A stretch of DNA of 64,000 nucleotides from Blumeriella jaapii (Eukaryota > Ascomycota > Leotiomycetes > Helotiales > Drepanopezizaceae): assembly GCA_009599575.1 (NCBI GenBank), contig VWND01000022.1, forward strand, positions 329,001 to 393,000, given 5' to 3'. Positions 52,514 to 64,000 of this stretch are shown here, in pieces. How positions within the stretch are numbered: the first letter of the stretch is position 1; each line of letters begins with the position of its first letter. Below the pieces are notes generated by a model. That model worked only from the letters and a program-made list of their open reading frames with translations. It ran no database searches and was not told where the DNA came from. Made by a program: the position numbers and the translations under genes.

Positions 52514-55056
52514 ATACAGACGTACATACACACTATGTGGGATATGATGCTGATTTTCTGATAGGAAGTTCGAATAGATCGTGGGTTGAGAAGAGGGCTT
52601 GGTTTTGGTGGGCAATACGCGGTTTGATCAAACCTGAGACTGGCCAGCTTGAATACAAAACTCATGATTGCACCCGGAATGGAACTTGGATATCCTGGAG
52701 GGTCTTACGGGGAAGGATGAATGTCGCTTCGGGGCGGTGGGGGAGAATACGAAGATGTGAATCAACAAAAATGTCAACTGGCACGACTTGCATCGGTCCA
52801 TACGGCATCAATTTCTAAGGTTAGACAAGGTTATGGATTCAATGAATCCGCTTTCAATCGTGGTATCGAATTTGTGAGAATTTAAAATTAAAATGAACAG
52901 TGTTTCTAAAATATCCGAACGTCGAGAAGCGAGCGAGGGAAAAGATCTCCCCAAGGTTCTGCACACACGAACAGCGTTTCTACAAGGCAAAAGAGCAAAG
53001 GGATCATGCTAGTTTACTTGCGCCTTCGGCTCCCTGAAGCCAATGATTTCAACGGCCGCGGGGCACGACAACGAACCTCGGGACGTTGAGCTTGTGGTAC
53101 AAGAGCCCTGAATTCGTGCTCCCGATCTCGGCCCATCTGATGTTGTCGAAGACGACCGTTTCTTGGGTTGGCCTCCTCCTTAACGATCTCTTTCGGATCT
53201 CCCTCAGTACAGTAGCGCTTGAACATCGCCTTCGCTCCGCCATGGGTTGAGGACGAGCATCATACGGCGCGCCATGGACTCGCTCATGCCTTTCGTCGCG
53301 CCGAGCTCCATGCATCTCGAGGATCTCGAGGCTCTGAACTTAGAGGCGCCGGATCGCTTGCAGCTCGCCGTTGAGCGTTGGGAGTTGTGTGATCAGGGTG
53401 AACGGTCAGGTCGTGTCAACGGCCATATCACACAGCCGTTCAAGAGCGGACGGACACTTGGACCTCACGAGCTCAGGGTGCTTCTCGACGAATTTCCCAC
53501 TCTGGGGTCAAGGCCGTCGTAATCCCTACTCAGAAGGGCAGAAGAGGGTGGAGAACGAACAAATGAAGACTGAATGTAAGACTGGAGGAAAGGCGCTCAG
53601 TAACGGACGGCAGGATACCTCGATAGTTACACTATCACGTGATATCAAATGCGCCCGCGTATTCTTGGAGCTTGAGCTTTTTCCCTGCTGGCATGCTATC
53701 ACACAACTCCGACACTCATGACAGTTGCACTGCAAGTGTAACATCTGTAATAGACTTGGTTGCGGAGAACTGCTTCTTGTAACTTCTTTGCGTTCAACCT
53801 ATCCGCAAATCCGATGGCGCTTCCTTCTTTTCAATCACGTGCCTCCGACGCGTACGGCGCAGGATGGAATCGTCGAGCAGCAATGCACGAGATGTTACGC
53901 TTACAAGGGTCAGACCGAGCCCTTCAAGCCGAAAACCAACAAAGAGAGCGGGAAGTATAATGGAGATCCTTCGCGGTAAGTTGCGTGATGTTTATATAGT
54001 ACGAACGATGCGGAGAATTGTGGCTGATTGTTGTACTGTAGGTACAGCGTAAGTGTGAATCTAGAATTTGGATCGCAGCTTGAAGATCATTCAAGTAAGC
54101 TCGCTACAGCCGTAAGCAAGGAGTGTACTAACCGCGTATATGCTGGCGAAGTGGTGTTACGCGGCCGTATGGCTTTATAGGCCTTGGAAGTACTTGAGGA
54201 CTGCAATCGGTAGATGACAACGGCTCTTACAAGCTTAATCACAGCTTCTTTTGTTTTTTCTACTTTTGCTGGATGTACCTACGTTTATTTTGACATGGTC
54301 GCAAAGGATTTGATCTTGAGTTGTGGGGTTGAAAAACTCTTTGCAAGGGAGAATTCAGATGTTGACTAGTGTCACACCACATTCGGTTCGACCGGCTGGA
54401 GTGTGAGGTTCCATGCTGGTTTCTTTTTTTTCAGCCTCTTCCAACTGGTAGACGTATGCTCTTGGAAAACGATGTTGCTACGTGTATACCTAACGTCTCC
54501 AGCAAGAGTCGCTGTCGTCTGTCTGTATATTCAATCCCATCTTGGGGATTCGGTTATCCTGCATCCCTTGACTCAGCGCGCTGCCTTCAACTTTGCATTC
54601 CCCAGTCGCGAGTGGACCTATCTGTCGCGAGAGATCTCATAATAGCATGCCAGAGGAAATTGCATCTCTGCAAATATGGAGCCTAGCGGTCCAGACTACA
54701 GTCGTGGAAGATCTTGCTACCGAGCAACCACATTGCACCGATGAGACATTGACAGCAACGTCAAATGAGATCAGGAAAGGAAGTTTCACTTGTCAACATT
54801 TCTCAGGAAAAAACATGAACAAGCGGGAATGCTCCCTTCTCATACCACAAGCGTGGTATCGAACCCCTGACCCTCGACTTCCTCTCAAGCCTCTCCCCTT
54901 GGATTCTTATCCTATCTCCCACGTACCGATTTCAATCGTCTACGCAAAGGATACAACACCTCACATTTCCTCTCTCCGTGTTTCCAGTTTGTATTCCCAC
55001 TGCTGTACACATCTGTTGCTGCTTCATGTTAGGTGTCATTGGTGAGTGCTGTCGAC

Positions 55057-58000
55057 ATGGTGTTTCGAATGGCTTCTACAGCCTTTCGTAGACTACATCT
55101 TATACTTGCCTTCGTGTTGGGATCTGCGTAAGTCATCTGTGCTTCGTCTCTGCCCAACGAAGATCAATGACTAACAGCCTCAAAGCACAATCACCAACGC
55201 CCAGTCCTCCAGCATCGGTACCTTCCCAGGAACTGGCCAAACTGCCGTCCAACTAGTGTATTGGGCAACCCTCGAACCCAGTGGCACTACATCACAGCCA
55301 ACTCTATTCCCCAACCCAACAGCGTCCGGTAGCGCGACCCTGACCCGACCTTTCACGTCGCCCCCCGCTATCTTCGGCACCACAACGCAAGATGGGACCA
55401 GGATCTCTGGCGTATCGGCTACGCCCTCTGCTCCGTCTGGGACGCCGTTCACGGTGATTTACTGGTCAATTGGCTCTAGCACCTCGTCCAGCGCTGCTTC
55501 TACGGTCTCGGGCTCTGGTAGTTCGACGATTGCAAGTCAACGATCGCAGTCGGAAAGTTCGTCGAGGACTGCTTTACCAAGCCAAATATCGACGTCGACT
55601 ACCATTTTGGTAGAAGGAACCACCTCAGCGTCGACAGCTGGTGCTACTTCTGTAGTCTCGGGGTCTGGCAGCTCGACGATAGCCAGTCAGAGCTCTCCAT
55701 CGGGAACTTCTTCAAGCACTGCTTCACAAAATCAAGTGTCCGGGTCTTCCACTGTGGGAAGGACGACAACGGCCTCAACAGCAGACCTGACGAGTAGATC
55801 ACAGATATCAGTCAGCCTCTCTGGGAGTAGCGATGTTCGAACTACATACCGTAGCGAAACGACCGGTACATCTACCTCCCTGCAAGCAAGTCCATCTCTA
55901 CAGGCCACCGGATCTTCGTCTAGTATCGTCCAGAGCACATCTCAGACCTTCGTCTCGTCCACTACGCTCTCTTCGGGCTCCGCACCCCAAAACACTGCAC
56001 TATCCGGATCTTTGACCCGTTCCTTTGGTATGTGCTCTTTCGCTCACACCTTCTTCATCCGGCATTCCTGGAGTTCCAATGCTCTTCCTCCGGCTGCCAT
56101 CCATCCTCGTATTCCATGGTCACATTTTACAGCCCTTTGGATTGAATTCTCAGATTCTCCCGCCGTTCCAGGAGTGGTCTGACGCAGTATCACGAAGGGA
56201 TGTTCCGGGGCGCTGCATCTCACAAGTCATTGAAAGTTCGATGGCCAGTATGTGAGATGTAGTGTCTTGACAACAGTTGACATCCTTGAAAAACAAAAAC
56301 AAAACTTTGGTCGTATGCTAATTTTACATCCAGTTTCCACCGAGCCTACGAGTACCCTTCTCGCGGGATCGACATCCCTAGTGAGCTCTGGACGGACAAC
56401 AGATCGCGAACCATCGCCTACGACTACAAATGCCGGTAGATCCTCTGGCGTTTCTGCTTCTGCAAGCGCTGAGACCAGTGGGCCGAGAGTACTTACGTTC
56501 TGGGACGCGGTACCGCCATCATCAACCGCATCGGGATATTCAAGATCAAGTTCTGCTTATAGCAGTCTCCTGTCTTCGATCTCAGCCAGCATCTCGCAAT
56601 CGATCAGTTTGTCCGTCTCGGCATCGAGGGCTGGATCCAGTAGTGCCTCGATTGCAGTCACATCTGGGGAGTCTAGCTCACCAACCATCTCTTCGAGTGC
56701 CGCCGGATCTTTATCCACAACCGCATCAGGTTTTTCGACTTTGAGTTCTGCATACGGCAGCACTTTGTCTTCGACCCCATCTAGCATCTCGGCATCTCAA
56801 GCTAGTTCCAGTAGTCAATCGATCTCGTTCACATCTGCGCAGTCTATTTCCCCAGCATCCTATTCAACTGGCGCTGGATCCTCGACTGCCTCTTCTTCCT
56901 ACAACTTTGCCAGCAGTTTCTCTAGCTTCTTCTCTGCTTCAGGATTCTCCACTTCTTACAGAAACAGCCAGACCATTGCTTCCACGAGCGCAACAGGAAC
57001 AACAGATGCAGCCTCTGTTTCTACTGCTTCCCAGAGCTCAACAGCAACTGCTGTTGGGACATCTTCACTTAGTGCAAGAAGCATATCATCAGAGTTCGTC
57101 CTGCTATCAACCTCGGCGAGAAGCGCGTCCAGCTCCTCCGCCTCCTCACAGGCTTCTGCATCTTCAGTCTCTGGAAGCCCGAGCAGGTCCTTGACCTTAG
57201 ATCTGACGTCGACTACTTCCCTTGCTTCATCGGTGAATAGTTCTAGTCAACCTTCGACCGCTCTTGCATCCACGACTAGTGTTTTCACGACTTTCTCCAC
57301 GACTCTCACCTTTAACGGCGAGACCTCGGTCTCCGCTATCACCACGTCAAGAAACTCTACGTCCTCTGGATCATTGACGATCTCACAGAGCTCCGCTAGC
57401 CCGCCCGTTGTCACCAGCGCCCCAGTATCAACAAGCGCACAGTCACCCGGAGCAAGCGTACAGTCATCCCAAGCATCCTACTCACTTCAATCCCAGGTGT
57501 ACTGGGCAGTTAGCTTGCCATCGTCTACAGCAACGGCATACTCAAGCCAAAGCTCAATTTACAGCAGTCTCCTCTCTTCGGCCTCTGCCTCGCGCGCCTC
57601 CTCGAGCGTTACCGCCTTGTACACGAGTCTTTCGATCAGTAGTTCAATGAGAGAAGTCTCTTCGACTCTCTCGTCCCTGGATAGCTCGATGAGCTCACTT
57701 GCTTCGATGCTGTCCAGCGTCACGGCCTCGTTTAGCTCTGCACAGCCTAGTTCCAGCGTCTCCAGTGTCTCCTCGGTCACATCCTTTACTCAAAGTGCAT
57801 CCTTGGCTTCAAGTTTGTCCTCGATTCTGTCAGCTAGCAGCGCTTTGTCAAGCTACTCGTCGTCGCTCTCGGCTTCCGCTTCTTCCCAAAGCGTCAGTGT
57901 TCGGAGCACTGCAGTGTCCCAGTCATCGACAACGGCCTCTTACAGCCTCTCATCATCGCTTTCCTACTCCGAAAGTGTCACGATCAACCAGAGCGGTACT

Positions 58001-61000
58001 TCGATCACAGTTACCGCGACACAAACTGTTGTGTTCTCGACTTCTATACCGAGTTCAAGCGTTAGCAAGAGCGAGCCATCATCGACAGTCTCTAGAGGTA
58101 GTAGTGGGCTTACAACTTCGTTGTCGACGCCAAGTGTTTCGAGTGGAAGTTCCGTTGGTGAGTCCTCGTCAAATTTCGTATCTTCTTCAACTGTTGTCAG
58201 CGGAATATCCTCAGAACAAACCGGATCTGGGAGTTCATCGGCGACTTTGTCAGGCTCTAGGTCTGCGACGTCGAGTATTGTGAACGGACCGTCATCTGGA
58301 ACTACATCAGCGACTTTGTCTGCAACTGGATCCGAAAGTTTGTCAGCGACTTTGCCGGCCACTGGATCTGGAGGTTCATCGACGACTTTGCCGGCAACTG
58401 GATCAGAAAGTATGGCAACAACATTGTCAGGCTCTGGGTCTACGACGTCGGGTACTTTGAGCCGACCGTCATCTGGAACTACACCAACGCCGACGCAAAC
58501 AGTGGATACAAGTGTAAGCGAGAGTAGAACGTATAGCAGCAGCGCTGTGTTTAGTCAGGGTCCGTCATCAAGAGCTGAAAGTGGACTCTCTGTATCTACG
58601 GTAAGTCTCACGTTGAGCTAGGTAGCACAGTGCTTATTTTGTACAGACAAGTTCCAGCTCCAAAGTCGATTCGGGGTCCTCCTCGACCAGACCAGCTTCC
58701 CTCACAACTTCCCAACAGTCAACACTATCTGCTCCGAACACATCCAGCGGGGGCTCCATCTCCTCATCGCCACCCTCGGTATCAAGAAGCCAAAGTTCAG
58801 TGCAGCAAAGCACAATTTCGGTCTCGAGATCTCTTTTGTCGAGCGAGACCTCTCGTCCCAGTTCTTCCGAACAAACAACATCCTCAACTCCACCCGAATC
58901 TTCTTCTCTGTCAAGTTCTGGACTGCCTCCGTACATATCCTCCTCCTCCTCTTCTTCGGCAAGTCAATCTCTGGAGAGCAGTATACCGTCGAGTCAATCC
59001 ATTTCAGCGTCTTCTAGTAGTTTTGCCCAGTCTAGCGTTGCGTCCGAGAGCAGTATACCCCTCAGTAGGAGCATCTCTAGCAATTCTGTGTCTTCAGCTT
59101 CTACTTATGCGACTGGTTCTTCGACCGGCTCCCTGCGAACCTCTACGCCGTCTGACAGTGTGTCCCTCACACGTGTTCTCAGCTCAACGTCTGCGGGAAC
59201 TATTCAGTCAACTTCAGACACCAGATTTTCGTCTCAAAGTACTCGGCTAGCTACCCCAAGCAGCTATTCCGAGAGAAGTACGCTCAGGACTTCTGGAGAT
59301 ATCTCTCAGACAATTTCCTCGTTGACGGATACTCGATCTGGGGGTTCAACCTATGCGCAATCCCAAAGCAGCACAACCAGATCCTCTGGAAGCACCTTTC
59401 CGACGACTTCTTCGTTGACGGGGACTCAATCGGCGGGTTCAAGCTATGTGCAATCCCAGGGAAGCACAACCAGCTCTTCTGAAAGCATTTCTTCGAGGAA
59501 CTCTTTGTCCACGAGTGCCCAATCTGGGGGTACGACTTTTGTGTCGTCCGAGACAAGTACAACCAGAGCCTCTGAAAGCATCTCTTCGAGAACTTCATCG
59601 ACGGGCACACAATCTGGAGGTACAAGTTATGCACAGTCATTGTCCTCCTCGGTGTTCCAGAGCGTGTCAGCACCTGGTATTGATACTCGGTCTGGTACAG
59701 CTACGCAAACAACGAGCCTCTCTGGAGCTTCAACAATTTTACCCAGCCTGTCGCAGCTTTCGTCAGCCTCAGGAACTTTCCAATCTTCCAGGGAGTCTGA
59801 CTCTAGCACAAATCTGGGCTCAAGTACAGTTCGTGCCGCCTCATCCTCCTCCCTCAGTCAGAGCCTTTCTAGAGCATCCCAATCGACTAGGTCAAGCGAG
59901 GTTCTGTATTCTTCATCTCTTTCCCAACTGTCATCTATGTACAGCCGCAGCGCCTTCACTACTTCATACCTAGATCTCAACAGCAGGTCTCTAGAGTCCT
60001 CTAGTGCAACTAATCTTGCTACCACATTATCGACTCCAAATCAACCATCCTCATCTCGGTTATCGTCCCAAACGAGTCTCGAAATCACAACTTCGCGAGC
60101 AGCCTCGAGCCTTTCTCAGTCTTCTCTCTCTTCTATCTCACGGCCGACTACGAGTGGATTCCAGTCCTCGGGTCGTTCATCAACGGAGAGAACTTCGATC
60201 TCCTTGACAGGCACCGAGCCTCAGACTTCGGCTCCAACAAGCGTTCGCTTGTCAACTTATGGAAGCGGCGAGTCATCGATCCCGGCTCCTTCATCCTCCA
60301 GACAGAGCAGCCTTGTCTCCGGGTCTTTGTCCGCTACCAGTCGCAGCGCTTCTCCACCGGGCACTAGATCGCTATCAGAGAGCGTTTCTGGCAGCTCACG
60401 AGCAAGTACAGCATCTATTTCAGTCGAACAGTCATCCTACCCCACTACAGTATCCCAGTCAGCCTTCACAAGTTCAAGTCTCGTTGTTACTACTAGGGCA
60501 TCAACCACGCTTGCTAGCTCTCCTTCCGTTGTTACTAGCAGTCTTGCCAGCTCTCAGACATCTGTGCAGTTCTTCTTAGCGTTTGAGAGAGCACCAGGAG
60601 GTGGCTTTTCTACGACCTCCGCTCCAGTCGTTCCAGGGAAAAAAGCCAAGAGAGCCTTGGACCAACTTTACCTCAAGTTTGGTAGCGAAGGTGAAGTCTG
60701 TGCGACCGAACTTTGCTCTGAAGCTATCATCTTTACGATTGGGGCCGACAACACTCTCACAGCCAACGGCCGCACAGCGTATGCTACACCAGATGATGTC
60801 TCCTCCGTAGGAATTCACCCCTTGCGTTTTGGTACGCCAGGTCAAGATGATATCACTGCGAGCTTTGACTATGCCAGCGGCACATTGTCTTGGAGCAACG
60901 AACTTTTCCCTGCTAGCAGAGCTATTTTCGGTGCCTCAGCAACGGATGCTTGCGGGATCGTCGTAGATTTCGACGCTTCTTTGCCATATGGCTATCTTGA

Positions 61001-62960
61001 GCGGACGTTCAATCTGATTATGACTGATGATCCAACTTATGCTTGCGAGGCATCCTCGACGGTATCTTTCGGATCTCCAAGTACCTCTCACAGCCCGACC
61101 ACAACAGATCTTGGAATTGCACTCACCACATCGATTGTCGATCCAGAAACCTCACTAGAGTCGGTCGTCACAGTTCCTGAAACAGATATCTACACCATCG
61201 ATCCATCTGAGCCTGCATTCCCAAGTTCAGAGGGTTTCCAGCCCACTTCTACAGAGTCAACGACAGAAGCTTATAGCACAAATCCCATAACGGGCTTCAG
61301 CCAAACAACTGCTTACACGGGAGCTAGCGCGTCCTTGGAGCTCCCCACAGCCACAGCTTCATACTTGGAAACTCAAACAACAGAAGGGCCCCAAATCGGC
61401 TCTTCTACAGGTCTCGAACCTTTGCCAAGTGAAAGTGATCGCCCGACGGTCTCGTCCGGCTTAGCCCTGACATCCAGACCTGCAATCTCGAGCACAGCGT
61501 CATCTTTGATGACTACAAGCACAGTATATACTACTCAAACGTACACGATCACATCTTGCCACCCAACCGTGACGAACTGCAGTCCAGGACAAGTAGTAAC
61601 TACGACTGTGCCCGTATACACAACTGTCTGCCCGATCACCCCGACGCCAACCCATCCACCCGATTGGACTACATCCACCGTGCAAACGACGATTACGCAT
61701 ACCATCACAGCTTGTCCTTCGGCAATCCAGAACTGTCCAATAGGCCATGTTACGACGGAGACAATCGATGTGTACACCACAGTTTGCCCTATCAGCCCAG
61801 TGGGCCCAGTAAAACCTGAAGGGCCAGGAGATCACGAGTCCTGCGAAGATATCGGTGTGCTTGTGACAGTCATCATTGACATCACGGTGGAGATCAACAT
61901 CTTCCATGGCAAAAAGGAGATTGTTTACCACACCCAGACATTCACGAAGGACTCTCACAGCCTTTGCAACAAGCCAGCACCCACTGAACGTACGTGTTTT
62001 CAGTCACTTCAATTTTGAGCCATCTTGCTAATCAGAGTAGCGTGCTACGCCTGCCAAATTACCTCTGCCGGCCACTCTCTGCCTAGCTCAGATGTTACAG
62101 TTACGAGAGTATGATCTTCCCAAAAACCTTGCCGTTGGTATTCCGCTAACGATTGATAGACTTTGGTCCGAACCTGCCCCGATAGCATACCAACTCCTCA
62201 CATGCCACTCATCTTCCAGACATGTGCAACCTGCTCTCCTACCACGATTGACAATTTCCCGCCAACCTTATTATACCACGCACCACCAGCCGAGACTGGA
62301 GATAGCCACAGCAAGCCGCAGGGTCCGGAGAACAACGCCCACGAAGACGAAGAACTACCTGCAGACGCAGGATTATCCGCAGGTGAAGGCGATTTTGCAG
62401 GTGAAAACAGTCCGTCAGGCGAAAACGTTTCGGCACCAAGTGACGCAGCACCTCACAACGCTCACGAAGATGGAGAGCTTTCCTCAGGCGAAAGCATTTC
62501 CACGCCAAGTGGCGCAACATCTCACAACGCCCACGAGAACGGAGATCTATCCGCTGGCGGGAGCAATCACGCTCCAAGCGACGCAGCGCCTCACGAGGAT
62601 GGAGAGCTCTCTTCGGGCGAAAGCATTTCCACGCCAAGTGACGCAGCACCTCCCCACGCTCACGAAGACGGAGATCTATCTGCTGGCGAAACGAATCACG
62701 CTGCAAGTGACGCAGCACCGCCAAATCCTGCTCAGCAAACAAAACCATTCGCAGCAGAATCACTCCCGCCTATCCCAGATCATCAGGCTGGTGATACGAA
62801 TGCCGGAACATCGAACCACACCGCGTCCAACATCACTGCTTCAGGCGGCTCAGGCGGCCCGACCGTGCAAACCTTTGATTCCAGCGCGGCTGAAGTGACG
62901 ACGAGCCACATCGCCGCCGGTCTTCTTCTTGCTGTCACCTGCATCGCGCTCATGCTATGA
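55057..62960 (+). CDS. giant GPI-anchored Ser/Thr-rich adhesin-like cell-wall protein
   Basis: Six exons: 55057-55127, 55186-56027, 56334-58600, 58647-61989, 62041-62108, 62160-62960; about 2,463 residues. Exon 1 plus the first codons of exon 2 make a signal peptide (MVFRMASTAFRRLHLILAFVLGSATITNAQ). Residues to about 1690 are overwhelmingly Ser/Thr with degenerate repeats (SSYVQSQGSTTSS, ESISSRTS, YSSLLSSxSAS). About 1700-1868 is a globular segment with four Cys (FFLAFERAPGG, CATELCSEAI, DACGIVVDF, YACEASS); it may be the fungal DUF7908-type domain. Then come two STV(Y/Q)TTxTxTITxC...NC..G.V...V.VYTTVCPI repeats. Exon 6 encodes a His/Glu/Gly repeat tail. The last 18 residues are hydrophobic after Ser/Ala, as in GPI signals. 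The plan matches fungal wall adhesins. Intron 2 is 306 bases; the others are 46-58. Confidence 0.85.
62334..62730 (+). repeat. coding tandem repeat in the adhesin tail
   Basis: Four to five units of about 84-90 bases encode variants of HNAHEDGELSSGESIS(T/A)PS(D/G)A, within the last exon. Nucleotide words GATGGAGAGCT and CACGCCAAGTG recur. Confidence 0.8.
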
Positions 62961-63594
62961 ATCTTCTTCCCCTCGACGTGGTAGCGGAATTTCTCTTTTT
63001 AGATGGTGTCGTTTCTCTTGTAGCACTGGGTATGGACAGAACATTCTGAAGGTTTCGTTTCGAAGGGCTCGAGGTTTTGCCGTGGTCTTTCTTCTTTCTT
63101 TCGTTTTTTGTACGGGGTAATTTTTATTCAGTAAGCTTTGGGAACGAGAATCACCTGCCACAAACCTCCCGCAGTCGATTTCGTCGTGAATAGGTGAGAA
63201 CTGGTGGCATCGCCTTGAGCCATCGTTATTTACCCCCATCCCCCGCGGAATATTGTGTTGACCCGCTCTAATTGGTCGTCATTGACGAAAGTCAACACGC
63301 GGGACTTGTGACATGCTGATTATGCCTGAGGTGTCACATTCAGGTCAGATCCTCTCTGGCATTACTCGAGAAGCTTGCTATGAAGTTCATGAATCACACA
63401 TTGCCTAGAATGACATATACTGAGCCATGCATCCGTGGCATATAAAAGCCCATCCATTGCAATGGTAAGCGCTAACGAGAAAGTTATTTCTCAACACAAG
63501 CACCTCCTCCATCTCGCAACCCATTTTCCTCCCTCCCCCAGAAGACCTCGACCCCGCGAGCAAAAGCCAGCGAAGGCCGGCGCTCCAAGAAAAC
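62961..63594. other. intergenic, no gene seen
   Basis: About 630 bases. The motif CCCGCGGAATATT at about 63242 also occurs at the start of unit 2 of the array at 39482. CCCCCAG|AAGACC at about 63536-63541 could be a splice acceptor just before the next start. Confidence 0.35.
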
Positions 63595-64000
63595 ATGTCC
63601 CCGCTGGTAGAGCAGGGCCGCTCCGGCAACCTCCCAGCCCGAATCCAGCAGTTCATCCACACGGACGCCGAGACGGCCGCCTATCCGCAACGCTCGCACC
63701 CCCACCAATCTCTCCGCAACGCGCACACGATTGCCGTCTTGCTGGAAGAGGCGAGCCGGCCGGCGCCCGTCTCGGCCTTGGAGCGCAACGCCGGCTTGAG
63801 GGACCTCGCGCAGCGCCTGCATGTGTGGCCGAGCGATGTGGCCGTGGAGTTGCAGCGCGATGCGCTGCTCGCGGTCCGCCTGCTCGAGGACTACGTCCAC
63901 GAGGCCCTGGACGCGGAGCTCGTGTTTGTGGAGAGGCTGGAGGGGAAAGGAGGAGGGGGAGCGTCAGGCGCGCGCTGGGAGAGGTTGGAGCGGATAAGAG
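63595..64000 (+). CDS. unrecognised protein, N-terminal part (runs off the window)
   Basis: From the ATG at 63595 the frame stays open for 135 codons to the edge. The sequence begins MSPLVEQGRSGNLPARIQQF and is Leu/Ala/Glu/Arg-rich, with heptad-like helices (LRDLAQRLHVW, ELQRDALLAVRLLEDYVHEAL). Strong G/C third-position bias supports coding. An upstream exon ending at the acceptor near 63540 is possible. I do not recognise the family. Confidence 0.55.
   Translation, partial: MSPLVEQGRSGNLPARIQQFIHTDAETAAYPQRSHPHQSLRNAHTIAVLLEEASRPAPVSALERNAGLRDLAQRLHVWPSDVAVELQRDALLAVRLLEDYVHEALDAELVFVERLEGKGGGGASGARWERLERIR

Larger units (their letters stand above)
51719..55056. other. 3.3-kb gene-poor stretch
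   Basis: The first 0.8 kb is tandem and dispersed repeat (listed separately). 52600-55050 has short frames only. A minus-strand frame near 53014-53315 and plus-strand frames near 53247 and 54369-55045 have no family resemblance. TGTACTGTAGGTACAG occurs at about 54034. The final stretch is the promoter and leader of the adhesin gene. Confidence 0.4.

Noticed and set aside
53014..53315. Minus-strand frames with FDNIRWAEIGSTN-like text
   Set aside because: Short, split between two frames and not matched to any family I know; could be a relic but cannot be supported.
54840..54900. GGGGTTCGATACCAC on the minus strand, like a tRNA T-loop
   Set aside because: The T-stem does not pair and no acceptor or anticodon arm is found at the right distance.

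Overview
The window comes from the nuclear genome of a filamentous ascomycete (Pezizomycotina; Dothideomycetes is my best guess, not proven). The evidence is: many GT-AG introns of roughly 50-60 bases; 5S rRNA genes scattered singly rather than inside rDNA; fungal families (ENA-type Na+/K+ P-type ATPase, fungal Mediator subunit 19, DUF7924-like protein, CYSTM peptide, GPI-anchored Ser/Thr-rich wall protein); and very large amounts of simple-sequence DNA between genes. Gene models were built by hand from reading frame, splice sites and family resemblance. No alignment or transcript evidence was available. Layout: 1-2.2 kb holds the divergent 5' end of a CDK11/PITSLRE-like kinase and a four-exon mitochondrial NDUFAF7-type methyltransferase. 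2.2-10.2 kb is a gene-poor, AT-leaning stretch with two identical 5S rRNA genes, a DUF7924-like gene, a possible PLAC8 fragment and one copy of a 78-bp dispersed repeat. 10.2-20.1 kb is ordinary gene space: a single-pass Ser/Thr-rich membrane protein, a short-chain dehydrogenase-like protein, a glycosyltransferase, a RING/NF-X1 multi-pass membrane protein and the SSU-processome protein Sas10/Utp3. A C-terminal scrap of an MFS transporter follows. 23.3-26.8 kb encodes a full five-exon ENA-type cation ATPase. 26.8-47 kb is the accessory-looking part. It has an ~86-bp minisatellite beside a third, inverted 5S gene; microsatellites; dense GTACTGTAC/GTACAGTAC words; an MFS sugar-transporter gene broken by what looks like a 2-bp insertion; a secreted M14 metallocarboxypeptidase with a 641-bp minisatellite intron; a ~120-bp tandem array with internal GCGGAAT/ATTCCGC arms; a three-exon CYSTM stress peptide; and an (ACTT)n/(AAGT)n perfect-type hairpin. 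44.7-49.7 kb returns to housekeeping genes: MED19 and the four-RRM ribosome biogenesis factor Nop4, transcribed divergently. An unrecognised gene, a 14-bp tandem repeat, the second copy of the 78-bp dispersed repeat and about 3 kb without a supportable gene follow. 55-63 kb is one giant six-exon gene for a secreted, GPI-anchored, Ser/Thr-rich adhesin-like wall protein (about 2,463 residues). The window ends in the first exon of an unrecognised gene. How the genes relate: they do not form an operon or an obvious secondary-metabolite cluster. Sas10/Utp3 and Nop4 both serve ribosome assembly and NDUFAF7 serves respiratory complex I. The ENA ATPase, CYSTM peptide, carboxypeptidase and adhesin are surface, stress and nutrition functions. 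The most unusual content is the repeat landscape of 26.8-47 kb and the broken genes within or near it. I did not find a clearly new enzymatic or defence system. The DUF7924-like PD-(D/E)XK candidate is the nearest thing.
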